A DNA stretch of 64,000 bases from Vibrio owensii CAIM 1854 = LMG 25443 (GTDB taxonomy: Bacteria > Pseudomonadota > Gammaproteobacteria > Enterobacterales > Vibrionaceae): positions 85,188-149,187 of the forward strand of contig NZ_JPRD01000048.1 of NCBI RefSeq assembly GCF_000817815.1, read 5' to 3'. This document shows positions 36,390 through 45,199 of this stretch, piece by piece; position 1 is the first letter of the stretch, and each line of letters opens with the position of its first letter. The translations under genes were made by a program, and so were the position numbers. The notes under the pieces were generated by a model. The model made no database searches and was not told where the DNA came from. It saw nothing but the letters and a program-made list of their open reading frames with translations.

Positions 36390-37610
36390 GTGCAAGTTTA
36401 TTTAGTTGGTGGTGCAGTTCGAGATCATTTGCTCGGAATCGACAGTTATGACAAAGATTGGGTGGTCGTCGGCTCGACACCAGAAATGATGCAAAGCCAA
36501 GGCTACACGGCTGTCGGGAAAGACTTTCCTGTATTTCTTCACCCCAAGACTAAAGAAGAGCACGCCCTTGCACGAACCGAAAGAAAATCTGGGGCGGGTT
36601 ACACTGGCTTTGAATGTTTCTTTGATCAAAGCGTCACGCTTGAAGAAGACCTAATTCGCCGCGACCTCACTATCAACGCCATGGCGATGGATGAAGATGG
36701 CAACTTGTATGACCCATACGGCGGCCAAAGAGATACCGATGCAAAAGTACTTCGTCATGTCTCGCAGGCTTTTGTTGAAGACCCTTTGCGTGTTTTACGT
36801 GTTGCTCGCTTCGCGGCTAAGTTAGCGCACTTGGGTTTTAGTGTCGCAGAGGAAACCATGCTGCTGATGCGCGATATGGCCGAATCCGGCGAGCTAAGTA
36901 CGCTAACGCCAGAACGTGTTTGGCAGGAATGGCACAAGTCGCTTTCTACCTCCCGCCCTGACGTGTTTTTATCCGTTTTAAGAGATTGCGGTGCATTAGC
37001 CGTTGTCTTGCCAGAAATTGACGCGCTATTTGGTGTACCTCAACCAGAAAAATGGCATCCGGAAATCGACACGGGCATTCACACCTTAATGGTGGCACAG
37101 CAGGCAGCGAAGCTAAGTGATTCACTACCCGTTCGATTTGCTGCGCAAGTACATGATTTAGGCAAAGGCATCACGCCAGAAAGCGAATGGCCAAGTCATA
37201 AAATGCATTGTCATACAGGATTAAAACTGATTAAAAAGCTGTGCGACCGTGTACGCGTACCTAATGAGTTTCGTGACTTAGCCCTAATGGTGTGCGAGCA
37301 GCACTCTAACATCCATCGAGCAGTTGAACTTAAGCCTCAAACTATCATCAAAATCCTAAACAAGTTTGATGTGTGGCGTAAATCAGAACGTTTACAAGAT
37401 ATTTTAATCTGTTGCCAAGCCGATCATGCTGGTCGAAAGGGGCTAGAAGACCAACCTTACCCGCAAGCAGAGCTGTTTATGCAAGCTTACCAAGCGGCGG
37501 CATCTGTCGATGTACAAGCGATCATTAAAGACGGCTTCAAAGGCCCAGCAATTCGTGATGAACAAGAGAAGCGTCGCGTTGAAGCAGTCAGAGTTACGCT
37601 AGGAAAATAA
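36390..37610 (+). CDS. cca: Multifunctional CCA tRNA nucleotidyltransferase
   Basis: A 406-residue enzyme that builds and repairs the 3'-CCA of tRNAs. The nucleotidyltransferase core has VGGAVRDHLLG and SYDKDWVVVG, followed by RRDLTINAMAMD. The HD domain (HDLGKGITP near residue 257) carries the phosphatase/phosphodiesterase activities known in the E. coli enzyme. The start is a GTG at 36390 with a strong AAGAGGT site before it. It is convergent with uppP across a shared terminator. Confidence 0.96.
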   Translation: MQVYLVGGAVRDHLLGIDSYDKDWVVVGSTPEMMQSQGYTAVGKDFPVFLHPKTKEEHALARTERKSGAGYTGFECFFDQSVTLEEDLIRRDLTINAMAMDEDGNLYDPYGGQRDTDAKVLRHVSQAFVEDPLRVLRVARFAAKLAHLGFSVAEETMLLMRDMAESGELSTLTPERVWQEWHKSLSTSRPDVFLSVLRDCGALAVVLPEIDALFGVPQPEKWHPEIDTGIHTLMVAQQAAKLSDSLPVRFAAQVHDLGKGITPESEWPSHKMHCHTGLKLIKKLCDRVRVPNEFRDLALMVCEQHSNIHRAVELKPQTIIKILNKFDVWRKSERLQDILICCQADHAGRKGLEDQPYPQAELFMQAYQAAASVDVQAIIKDGFKGPAIRDEQEKRRVEAVRVTLGK

Positions 37611-37634
37611 ACCGATAAGTACATAACAGACAAA

Positions 37635-37668
37635 CAAAAACGCCCGCTGTAGAAAGTGGGCGTTTTCA
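37635..37668. terminator. Bidirectional terminator between cca and uppP
   Basis: A 12-bp stem (AAAACGCCCGCT with AGTGGGCGTTTT, one G-T pair) and a 6-base loop. Confidence 0.85.
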
Positions 37669-37680
37669 TTCGGATTGAGT

Positions 37681-38484
37681 TTAAGCAGTCAGCAAGAAAG
37701 CAAACAAGCCAAAACCTAGAATCAGACGATAGATAACGAATGGTGTCATGCCTATGCGTGAAATCATCTTCAAGAAGAAGTGAATACAGATGTACGCACT
37801 GATAAACGAAGTCACAATGCCCGTTAATAGGAAGCCAACGTGTACTGGTTCACCGCTTGTCACCAACTTCATACCTAGGTAACCACCCGCCAAAGTAATG
37901 ATTGGGATAGACATTAGGAATGAGAAACGTGCCGCCGCTTCACGAGTAAAGCCAAGGTAAAGTGCCGCCGTGATTGTCGCACCAGAGCGTGAAGTACCAG
38001 GAATCATAGCGAGTGCTTGAGCGATACCGATAAACAGAGCCTTCTTCCAGCCCGTTTGGTATTCATCAGCCACTAGCTCTGCATTTTTATCTACCCACCA
38101 AAGCAGCAAGCCGAAGATGATAGTCGTGGTTGCAATCACGTAGGCACTACGTAGGTAAACCTCAATGATGTCTTTCATCAACAAGCCAAACACACAGGCT
38201 GGAATCGTTGCAATGACGATCATCCATGCCAGTTTAGCCTCTTTGCTGCGATCACCTTTAAAGATCGAAGCAAACAGCGCTTGGAAAAGCGTGATCACTT
38301 CTTGACGGAAGTAGATCACCACCGCCATCAATGTACCAACGTGAACGGCAACATCAAAGGCCAAACCTTGGTCTTCCCAACCAAGAATGGCAGAAGGCAG
38401 GATCAAGTGCGCAGAGCTGGAAATTGGTAAAAACTCTGTCAGACCCTGAATCAGAGCCAAAATAAAGGCTTCAAAGTAACTCAT
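37681..38484 (-). CDS. uppP: Undecaprenyl-diphosphatase
   Basis: A 267-residue polytopic membrane enzyme (BacA family) that recycles undecaprenyl pyrophosphate, the lipid carrier of peptidoglycan and other surface polymers. Conserved motifs are LIQGLTEFLPISSSAHLILP at the N-terminus and PGTSRSGATITAAL in the middle; the glutamates, serines and arginine of the active site are present. It follows folK by 14 bases and is probably co-transcribed with folB and folK. Confidence 0.96.
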   Translation of the reverse strand: MSYFEAFILALIQGLTEFLPISSSAHLILPSAILGWEDQGLAFDVAVHVGTLMAVVIYFRQEVITLFQALFASIFKGDRSKEAKLAWMIVIATIPACVFGLLMKDIIEVYLRSAYVIATTTIIFGLLLWWVDKNAELVADEYQTGWKKALFIGIAQALAMIPGTSRSGATITAALYLGFTREAAARFSFLMSIPIITLAGGYLGMKLVTSGEPVHVGFLLTGIVTSFISAYICIHFFLKMISRIGMTPFVIYRLILGFGLFAFLLTA

Positions 38485-38498
38485 GTAAACAACTCAGA

Positions 38499-38981
38499 TT
38501 AAAGTGAAAAAGAAACTGGTTTGAGTGAATCGACAGGCTGCATCACCTGCCAAATATCTGCGATTGTTCTTCCATCGCCGGGGATCACCAATTGAGGTTC
38601 GAGATCATACAGGGGCTTTGTTACAAAAGGATATTTGTAGATATCACTGCGAGGTAGCTCAGGTTTTTGCTGCGAAATACACTCACCAAACAAGACTATA
38701 TCGAGATCTAAAGTTCGATCCTGATACTTCTGTGCGTTTTCTTCACGCCCCCACTGAAATTCAATCTCGCGTAAGCGGTGACTCAACTCTTCGAGTGATA
38801 ACTCCGTGGAAAAACTAATCACGAAGTTGTAGAAGTTTTGACTGCTAAAGCCGATTGGCTCGCATTCGTATATCGGCGAAACTCTCAGATCACATCCCAG
38901 CTTTTGCAGCTCTTGATAAGCCACAAGTGCGTGATGTTCTCGGTCAATATTGGTCCCTACACCGATATACGTTTTGATCAT
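38499..38981 (-). CDS. folK: 2-amino-4-hydroxy-6-hydroxymethyldihydropteridine pyrophosphokinase
   Basis: A 160-residue folate enzyme that pyrophosphorylates the pterin alcohol before dihydropteroate synthase. Family features are the YIGVGTNIDREHHALVA start and DRTLDLDIVLFGE, with the two metal-binding aspartates. It overlaps the end of folB by 4 bases, so two consecutive steps of the same pathway are coupled. The partner folP is not in the window. Vibrios often have a second folK next to panB; whether that is so here cannot be seen. Confidence 0.92.
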   Translation of the reverse strand: MIKTYIGVGTNIDREHHALVAYQELQKLGCDLRVSPIYECEPIGFSSQNFYNFVISFSTELSLEELSHRLREIEFQWGREENAQKYQDRTLDLDIVLFGECISQQKPELPRSDIYKYPFVTKPLYDLEPQLVIPGDGRTIADIWQVMQPVDSLKPVSFSL

Positions 38982-39337
38982 GCCTGACCTCGCTCAATCA
39001 CAACGCCAACAGCGCGTGCTTGAGGAACAGCACCAGGTTTCGCTAAACGGATCTTCACCCAAGGAACAGAGAAACGTTGCATGATAAGCTCTGCGACTTC
39101 TTCTGCCACGCGCTCAACCAACAAGAAGCGACCATTTTCGATGTGATTTAATACCGCTTCGCTCACTTGTGAGTAATCCAACGCATCTTGAACATCATCA
39201 CTCTTGCCCGCCGGCTTGTTATCGTGCGCCATTTCGATGTCCAGAACCAGCTTCTGCTTGATTTGCTGTTCCCAATCGTAAACGCCGATGGTGGTGATCA
39301 CTTCTAACTGTTCAATAAAAACTTTATCCAGAGCCAT
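38978..39337 (-). CDS. folB: Dihydroneopterin aldolase
   Basis: A 119-residue enzyme converting dihydroneopterin to the hydroxymethyl pterin and glycolaldehyde in folate synthesis. The family signature is clear: VFIEQLEVITTIGVYDWEQ, with the catalytic tyrosine region, and the C-terminal RLAKPGAVPQARAVGVVIER. It is first in folB-folK-uppP and divergent from plsY, the same arrangement as in E. coli. Confidence 0.95.
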   Translation of the reverse strand: MALDKVFIEQLEVITTIGVYDWEQQIKQKLVLDIEMAHDNKPAGKSDDVQDALDYSQVSEAVLNHIENGRFLLVERVAEEVAELIMQRFSVPWVKIRLAKPGAVPQARAVGVVIERGQA

Positions 39338-39397
39338 CTTATGTCCTTCTATTACAGAGGTCGGATACCCGATTTGGGCATTTTGATCGTACTATTC

Positions 39398-39463
39398 TAT
39401 ACCCAAGCAACCTGCTACGGCCTTTAACCACGTCAATTGGTGGCAAAAAGTCGCTTGGGTATA
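39398..39463. repeat. Inverted-repeat element with TATACCCAAGC ends (copy 1)
   Basis: A 66-bp element bounded by a perfect 11-bp terminal inverted repeat, TATACCCAAGC / GCTTGGGTATA, with an inner CCAC/GTGG pair. It sits in the 266-bp folB-plsY gap. A related copy occurs at 55419-55465. No coding capacity. Confidence 0.75.
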
Positions 39464-39603
39464 AACTGCGAAGACTCTTTATATACAAGAAATCCCATAA
39501 TGCAAGCTCTATCGCAGAGAGTATTTTTGCTCAAAGCCGAATCGCGGTATGATAGCAATTACTCAGGAACTGAGCATTAAATTCCAATCCATCAAGGACT
39601 TCT

Positions 39604-40215
39604 ATGGACGCACTGGCACTAATAATGACAATGGCCGCCTATTTGCTGGGTTCGATCTCCAGTGCGGTTCTAATTTGTCGTTTGCTGAGACTGCCAGATC
39701 CACGCAAAGTTGGCTCGAATAACCCAGGCGCCACCAACGTATTACGTATTGGTGGTAAAGGGGCAGCGATTGCCGTATTGCTTTGCGATATGCTCAAAGG
39801 CACCATTCCAGTGTGGGGTGGCTACTTCCTTGGTATCGACCCAATCATCCTTGGTGTTATCGCCATCGCGGCCTGTCTTGGCCATATGTATCCGATCTTC
39901 TTTCACTTTAAAGGTGGCAAAGGCGTTGCAACGGCACTAGGCGCAATTGCACCTATTGGTTTGGATTTAACTGGGCTGGTGATGCTCACTTGGCTCTCTG
40001 TGGCGGCTTTATTCCGTTACTCTTCCTTGGCCGCATTGGTGACGGTTCTGGTTACTCCTTTTTATACTTGGATGTTCAAACCCCAGTACACTCTGCCTGT
40101 GGCCATGTTGTGTTGTTTAATCGTATTTAAGCACCATCAAAACATCCGCCGCTTACTGTCTGGTGAAGAGCCCAAGATTGGCGAGAAGAAACTGATAGAA
40201 AAAAACTCGGCTTAA
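39604..40215 (+). CDS. plsY: Glycerol-3-phosphate acyltransferase PlsY
   Basis: A 203-residue inner-membrane enzyme that transfers acyl groups from acyl-phosphate to glycerol-3-phosphate, the first step of phospholipid synthesis. Several hydrophobic helices and the conserved loops are visible: RKVGSNNPGATNVLR (phosphate loop) and HFKGGKGVATALG (glycerol-phosphate and acyl-phosphate binding). It lies between folB and tsaD as in E. coli, with one alpha/beta hydrolase gene inserted before tsaD. Confidence 0.95.
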   Translation: MDALALIMTMAAYLLGSISSAVLICRLLRLPDPRKVGSNNPGATNVLRIGGKGAAIAVLLCDMLKGTIPVWGGYFLGIDPIILGVIAIAACLGHMYPIFFHFKGGKGVATALGAIAPIGLDLTGLVMLTWLSVAALFRYSSLAALVTVLVTPFYTWMFKPQYTLPVAMLCCLIVFKHHQNIRRLLSGEEPKIGEKKLIEKNSA

Positions 40216-40230
40216 TGCCGAGTTTTTTGT
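40197..40230. terminator. Bidirectional terminator after plsY
   Basis: Stem CTCGGC, loop TTAAT, extended by A and T runs; the plsY stop codon lies in the loop. It also serves the convergent hydrolase gene. Confidence 0.88.
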
Positions 40231-40254
40231 ATTTGAATCATGCTGTTCAAGATT

Positions 40255-41070
40255 TTATGCATGTACTTTGTTGAGGAAATTCAACAGCATTTGGTTAACG
40301 AACTCTGGCTGTTCTAAAGAGCTGATATGTCCCGCTTCAGGAATCTCCACTAACTCGCTGCCCGTAATGCAATCATTCATTAAGTAAGATTCAAACACTG
40401 GACGTGGCTTATCCTCACGACCAACCGCAATCAACGTTGGCAGTGCGAACATCTCAGAATCTTCAATCACATCACGACGGCCAAACACCATACGTCCAAT
40501 ACGAGCGACTTCGACGGCACGCTCACCTTGCAGAGCTTCCAGACTTTGTTTGAATGAAGCGACTAACTCAGGATTCACTTGCTCAGCATTATTGGCAAAA
40601 AATAGCGGAGTGACTGCCTCAATAATTGGCGCTGGCACGGCTTGCACTTGGCTAATCGTATCTAACATCACAAAGTACTTCTTGTGCGTCACTTCAGGCT
40701 CAAGCCCAATGAAGGTATCCATCAACACTAATGACTTCACACGCTGTGGCGCTTGAGAAGTCAGCTCTGCTCCCCACATGCCGCCAACAGACAAACCAAC
40801 AATAGAGAACTGTTCGATCTCCAAATGATCCATCAATGCCAGCATGTGCTGAGCGTAATCCACCAAAGAACGGGTTGAAGCTGGCGCAGCATCTGACTTA
40901 CCATGCCCCCAAAGGTCTGGCACAATACAACGGTACGATTGGCTCAACACTTCAATTTGTGGAGCCCACATTTGGCAATCCCAAAGGTAGCTGTGACCAA
41001 ACAGAAGTACAGGACCTTCGCCCTTATCTAAGTAAGCAAGTTCTTGGCCTTCAATTTCAAACTTATTCAT
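40255..41070 (-). CDS. Alpha/beta hydrolase
   Basis: A 271-residue hydrolase of the alpha/beta fold with a conventional triad. The nucleophile elbow is VGLSVGGMWGAE, the acid is likely in AVGREDKPRP, and the histidine is in IPEAGHISSLEQP. The GHSYLWD stretch near residue 25 fits the oxyanion hole. The substrate is unknown. Two starts are possible (41082 and 41070); I prefer MNKFEIEGQELAYLDKG, which has a GGATAT site upstream. The gene is an insertion relative to the E. coli plsY-tsaD order. Confidence 0.85.
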   Translation of the reverse strand: MNKFEIEGQELAYLDKGEGPVLLFGHSYLWDCQMWAPQIEVLSQSYRCIVPDLWGHGKSDAAPASTRSLVDYAQHMLALMDHLEIEQFSIVGLSVGGMWGAELTSQAPQRVKSLVLMDTFIGLEPEVTHKKYFVMLDTISQVQAVPAPIIEAVTPLFFANNAEQVNPELVASFKQSLEALQGERAVEVARIGRMVFGRRDVIEDSEMFALPTLIAVGREDKPRPVFESYLMNDCITGSELVEIPEAGHISSLEQPEFVNQMLLNFLNKVHA

Positions 41071-41182
41071 TGTTATATCCATTTCTTATTCTTGCGCATC
41101 ATCCTATCACCAAAACAATATAGAACTGCTCGCATCAGTCAGACTTTCACATTAATTACACGAAGCCTTTCAATTCGTTAGC

Positions 41183-41219
41183 TAAAAATAAAGGCCTCTG
41201 ATGAGCAGAGACCTTTATT
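41183..41219 (-). terminator. Terminator of tsaD
   Basis: A 14-bp stem with one mismatch (AATAAAGG-c-CTCTG), followed on the minus strand by UUUUUAG. Confidence 0.8.
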
Positions 41220-41256
41220 GTCGTGAATCTATTTCAAACCTTCAGCAGAGGTTTGC

Positions 41257-42273
41257 TTACGCGATTGGCGTCAGTTGGTCGATTGGCCAACGTGGTCGCG
41301 CTTCCACGGCCATGTCTGACACTTCGCCATTCTTCAGGCGCTGCATACCAGCGTAAGCGATCATCGCACCGTTGTCGGTACAGAATTCCGTGCGTGGGTA
41401 GTAAACTTCACCACCTACTTTCTTCGCCAGCTTCTCAAGCTCAGCACGCAAACGACGGTTAGCACTTACGCCGCCAGCAATAACTATGCGCTTCATGCCT
41501 GTTTGCTCTAGTGCACGCTTACATTTGATTGCGAGTGTTGCACACACGGCCTCTTCGAATGCTAAAGCGATGTCCGCGCGTGTTTGCTCGTCATCACCGT
41601 TTGCCGCAATAGTGTTAGCAGTAAAAGTCTTTAGACCAGAGAAGCTCATGTCCAAACCCGGCACGTTGGTCATTGGACGTGGGAACTTAAAGCGACCCGG
41701 TGTGCCTTTTTCTGCCAGTTTAGACAGCAGTGGACCACCTGGGTAATCCAAGCCCATTAGCTTGGCGGTTTTATCGAACGCTTCACCCGCTGCGTCATCA
41801 ATCGATTCGCCTAGGATTTTGTACTCGCCGATGCCTTTCACTTCCACCATCATTGAGTGGCCACCTGATACCAATACCGCCACAAACGGGAACGGTGGTG
41901 GGTTATCTTCTAACATAGGCGCAAGAAGGTGACCTTCCATATGGTGAACAGGTACCGCAGGCACGCCCCAAGCGTAAGCGATACTGCGACCAATCGTTGC
42001 ACCAACAAGCAAAGCACCAACAAGACCAGGGCCTGCCGTGTACGCCACACCATCGATGTCTTTTGGGGTTAGGTTTGCTTCTTTTAGCGCTTCTTTAATA
42101 AGAGGAATGGTTTTCTTAACGTGGTCACGTGAAGCCAACTCAGGCACCACGCCACCGTAATCCGCGTGAAGTTTTACTTGGCTGTAAAGCTGGTGTGATA
42201 GCAGACCTTTTTCATCGTCGTAAATCGCGATGCCAGTCTCGTCACATGAGGTTTCAATACCGATAATGCGCAT
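41257..42273 (-). CDS. tsaD: tRNA N6-adenosine threonylcarbamoyltransferase TsaD
   Basis: A 338-residue Kae1/YgjD-family enzyme that, with TsaB, TsaE and TsaC, makes the universal t6A37 modification of ANN-decoding tRNAs. The ASKHA fold and metal-binding histidines in HHMEGHLLAP are present, along with GIETSCDETGIAIYDD at the N-terminus and GGVSANRRLR near the C-terminus. The ATG at 42273 begins MRIIGIETS; the 56 extra codons upstream are not conserved in character. It is divergent from rpsU, as in E. coli. Confidence 0.96.
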   Translation of the reverse strand: MRIIGIETSCDETGIAIYDDEKGLLSHQLYSQVKLHADYGGVVPELASRDHVKKTIPLIKEALKEANLTPKDIDGVAYTAGPGLVGALLVGATIGRSIAYAWGVPAVPVHHMEGHLLAPMLEDNPPPFPFVAVLVSGGHSMMVEVKGIGEYKILGESIDDAAGEAFDKTAKLMGLDYPGGPLLSKLAEKGTPGRFKFPRPMTNVPGLDMSFSGLKTFTANTIAANGDDEQTRADIALAFEEAVCATLAIKCKRALEQTGMKRIVIAGGVSANRRLRAELEKLAKKVGGEVYYPRTEFCTDNGAMIAYAGMQRLKNGEVSDMAVEARPRWPIDQLTPIA

Positions 42274-42417
42274 GGTTTTCTCAGTGGGCTTTCTATATAG
42301 AGGAAATTTGGGCGTCATATTACCTTGCCTTGATGCTTCAAACAAATTTTGTACAGACAATAAGCGATAAAAGGCTTTACAAAGCTTATGTGATCGGATT
42401 AAAATTCCGCACCATTT

Positions 42418-42446
42418 TTGATCAAGCTGGTAATAGACCAAACAAT
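42418..42446 (+). promoter_or_regulatory. Candidate promoter of rpsU-yqeY-dnaG-rpoD
   Basis: TTGATC and AACAAT are separated by 17 bases, about 60 bases before the rpsU start. Each hexamer matches the sigma-70 consensus at four positions. Confidence 0.35.
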
Positions 42447-42503
42447 TGTGATTTGGTTTACTGAAATCCAGCGTTAACGAATAACCCCTGAGGTGAAAGG
42501 CAT

Positions 42504-42719
42504 ATGCCAGTAGTTAAAGTACGTGAAAACGAACCGTTCGACGTTGCTCTACGTCGTTTCAAGCGCTCTTGCGAAAAAGCAGGTATCCTTTCTGAAGTGC
42601 GTCGTCGTGAGCACTACGAAAAACCAACTACAGTTCGCAAACGCGCTAAAGCAGCAGCTCAAAAGCGTCACGCTAAGAAGCTTGCTCGCGAAAACGCTCG
42701 TCGCGTTCGCCTGTACTAA
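42504..42719 (+). CDS. rpsU: 30S ribosomal protein S21
   Basis: A 71-residue very basic protein ([20 protein letters not shown] at the start) that sits near the anti-Shine-Dalgarno region and helps initiation. It is the first gene of the macromolecular-synthesis operon, which joins translation (S21), replication (primase) and transcription (sigma-70). A GAGGTGAAAGGC site precedes the ATG. Vibrios share with other gammaproteobacteria the rpsU-yqeY-dnaG order. Confidence 0.97.
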
Positions 42720-42747
42720 TAACTGAGCTCCGGAAAGGAATTTAGTT

Positions 42748-43191
42748 ATGGCTCTGATTGATAAACTCAAAGAAGAGCAAAAATTAGCGATGAAAGCCAA
42801 GGACAAATTGCGCCTTGGTACTATTCGTTTAGCTCTATCAGCAATTAAGCAACGTGAAGTTGACGAACAGATCACTCTGGGCGACGACGACATTCTTGCT
42901 GTATTGACTAAGATGGTTAAACAACGTCGCGACTCTGTAACGCAATTTGAAGCAGCGGGTCGTCAAGATCTAGCTGATGCGGAACAAGCTGAAATTACGG
43001 TTCTTGAGGACTTTATGCCTCAACCACTGACGGACGAAGAAGTTGCAGCTCTTATCGAGAATGCAATTGCGGAATCTGGTGCAGCTGGCATGCAAGACAT
43101 GGGCAAAGTAATGGGCGTTCTGAAACCGCAAATTCAAGGGCGTGCAGATATGGGTAAAGTAAGCGGTCTAGTTCGCGCTAAATTGGCTTAA
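42748..43191 (+). CDS. yqeY: GatB/YqeY domain protein
   Basis: A 147-residue protein matching the tail domain of GatB, the tRNA-dependent amidotransferase subunit (MALIDKLKEEQKLAMKAKDK at the start, MGKVMGVLKPQIQGRADMG near the end). As a stand-alone protein it probably binds tRNA, but its role is not known. It lies 28 bases after rpsU and before dnaG in the same transcript. E. coli lacks a gene here, so this is a difference from the E. coli operon. Confidence 0.92.
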   Translation: MALIDKLKEEQKLAMKAKDKLRLGTIRLALSAIKQREVDEQITLGDDDILAVLTKMVKQRRDSVTQFEAAGRQDLADAEQAEITVLEDFMPQPLTDEEVAALIENAIAESGAAGMQDMGKVMGVLKPQIQGRADMGKVSGLVRAKLA

Positions 43192-43209
43192 TACCCCACC
43201 CAATTGCAG

Positions 43210-43248
43210 CAAGCCGTGCTATCCTTTGGAACGCACGGCTTGTTTGTA
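43210..43248 (+). terminator. Hairpin (attenuator-like) between yqeY and dnaG
   Basis: A perfect 10-bp inverted repeat (CAAGCCGTGC and complement) with a 13-base loop, followed by TTTGTAT. The T-run is weak, so partial termination or RNA processing is more likely than a full stop. Confidence 0.55.
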
Positions 43249-43339
43249 TCTGGCAGAATGGAATAACAAAAAGCCGTACACATGCTTTTCTCTGTAACCC
43301 ATTCACACCAATCATGATTTTCTTTTTTTGTTAGGTTTT

Positions 43340-45100
43340 ATGGCTGGACACATCCCTCGCAGTTTTATTGATGACCTCCTAGCTCGACTCGATATTGTCG
43401 ATATCATCGACGCGCGCGTAAAACTTAAGAAAAAAGGCAAAAACTACGGTGCTTGCTGCCCTTTTCATAACGAAAAGACCCCTTCTTTCAGTGTCAGCCA
43501 AGAGAAACAGTTTTATCACTGCTTTGGTTGTGGCGCGCACGGCAATGCCATCGACTTCATTATGGAGTTCGAACGTTTAGAGTTTGTCGAAGCGATTGAA
43601 GAGCTGGCGTCTTACCTTGGTTTGGACGTACCACGCGAACAGCGCAGTGGTGGCGGTGGTCAGTTTAAATCTGGCCCTCAAGCAAGCAGCAGTGAAAAAC
43701 GCAGTCTTTACGATTTGATGGGCAGCATTGCTCAGTTCTATCGTAACCAACTCAAGCAGCCAGCAAGCAAAGTGGCGATTGAGTACCTGAAAGATCGCGG
43801 TCTATCTGGCGAAATCGTACAGAAGTTTGGCATCGGCTATGTGGCTGATGAATGGGATTTAGTCCGTAAAAACTTCGGCCAGAACAAAGACAACCAAGAC
43901 ATTCTGGTAACTGGTGGCATGTTGATCGAGAACGACAAAGGTAACCGTTATGACCGCTTTCGTGGTCGTATCATGTTTCCGATTCGTGATCGTCGTGGCC
44001 GAGTGATTGGATTTGGTGGTCGCGTCCTTGGCGACGGTACTCCGAAATACCTAAACTCACCAGAAACGCCTATCTTCCATAAAGGTAAAGAGCTTTACGG
44101 CCTTTATGAAGTTTTACAAGCATATCGTGAACCACCACGAATTTTAGTGGTTGAAGGTTACATGGATGTGGTGGCTTTGGCGCAATATGGCGTAGATTAC
44201 TCTGTCGCTTCATTGGGCACGTCAACGACAGGTGACCACATTCAAATGTTGTTCCGACAAACCAACACCGTTGTGTGTTGTTATGATGGCGACCGAGCAG
44301 GTAAAGAAGCCGCATGGCGCGCGTTAGAGAACGCACTTCAATACCTAAAAACAGGTAACACATTGAAGTTCTTGTTCTTGCCTGATGGAGAAGACCCGGA
44401 CAGCTACGTTCGCAAATACGGCAAGCAAGCCTTCGAACAACAAATTGAACAAGCGACACCGCTTTCGAGCTATCTTTTCGATAACCTGATTGAATTGCAC
44501 CAAATCAACTTGGGCAACAATGAAGGTAAATCCGCACTGCGTGCCTACGCGAGTGCCTTAATCGACAAGATACCTGATCCCTACTTTCAGGAGTTACTCG
44601 AAAAGCTGCTTGATGAACGCACGGGCTTTGATAACCGCTTACGCCAACCGCGTAAGAAGACGAGCGAAACTCGACCTCAGCCGCACAAAGAGATCAAACG
44701 AACTCCAATGCGCGAGGTAATCGCTCTACTTATTCAAAATCCGAGCTATGCTCAAATGGTACCTGATTTGTCTTCGGTAAGAGATTTATCAATACCAGGA
44801 CTAAGTTTATTTGTTGATGTACTTGATAAATGTCAGGCACATCCCCATATCAACACAGGCCAATTATTAGAGCATTGGCGAAATAGCCAAAATGAGACCC
44901 TTCTGTCTCGTCTAGCGAGCTGGGATATTCCCCTCGTAGAAGACAACCTAGAAGAAATATTTTTAGACTCACTGGATAAAATTATTGCCCAGTGCGTAGA
45001 AAAGCAAATTGAAAACCTGCAGGCCAAAGCAAGAAGTGTCGGTTTATCAGCCGAAGAGAAAAGGGAGCTGCTAGCTTTAATGCTAGATTTAAAAGCGTAA
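43340..45100 (+). CDS. dnaG: DNA primase
   Basis: A 586-residue primase. The N-terminal zinc-binding domain shows CPFHNEKTPSFSV and FYHCFGCGAHG, i.e. Cys-x2-His plus Cys-x2-Cys. The RNA-polymerase/TOPRIM core shows VVEGYMDVVALAQ and CYDGDRAGKEAAWRALE. The C-terminal DnaB-binding domain covers about the last 140 residues. I start at MAGHIPRSFIDDLLARLD; four extra codons are open upstream. It is preceded by a hairpin that may set its low expression relative to rpsU. Confidence 0.97.
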   Translation: MAGHIPRSFIDDLLARLDIVDIIDARVKLKKKGKNYGACCPFHNEKTPSFSVSQEKQFYHCFGCGAHGNAIDFIMEFERLEFVEAIEELASYLGLDVPREQRSGGGGQFKSGPQASSSEKRSLYDLMGSIAQFYRNQLKQPASKVAIEYLKDRGLSGEIVQKFGIGYVADEWDLVRKNFGQNKDNQDILVTGGMLIENDKGNRYDRFRGRIMFPIRDRRGRVIGFGGRVLGDGTPKYLNSPETPIFHKGKELYGLYEVLQAYREPPRILVVEGYMDVVALAQYGVDYSVASLGTSTTGDHIQMLFRQTNTVVCCYDGDRAGKEAAWRALENALQYLKTGNTLKFLFLPDGEDPDSYVRKYGKQAFEQQIEQATPLSSYLFDNLIELHQINLGNNEGKSALRAYASALIDKIPDPYFQELLEKLLDERTGFDNRLRQPRKKTSETRPQPHKEIKRTPMREVIALLIQNPSYAQMVPDLSSVRDLSIPGLSLFVDVLDKCQAHPHINTGQLLEHWRNSQNETLLSRLASWDIPLVEDNLEEIFLDSLDKIIAQCVEKQIENLQAKARSVGLSAEEKRELLALMLDLKA

Positions 45101-45199
45101 CCCTGATTAATTAGTCAGCAACAATTAAATTTGCTATAGTAAGTGGTTTGCATTTCGCATACTAATTCCTTCACCAGATTACGAAGTTGGATACCGTCT

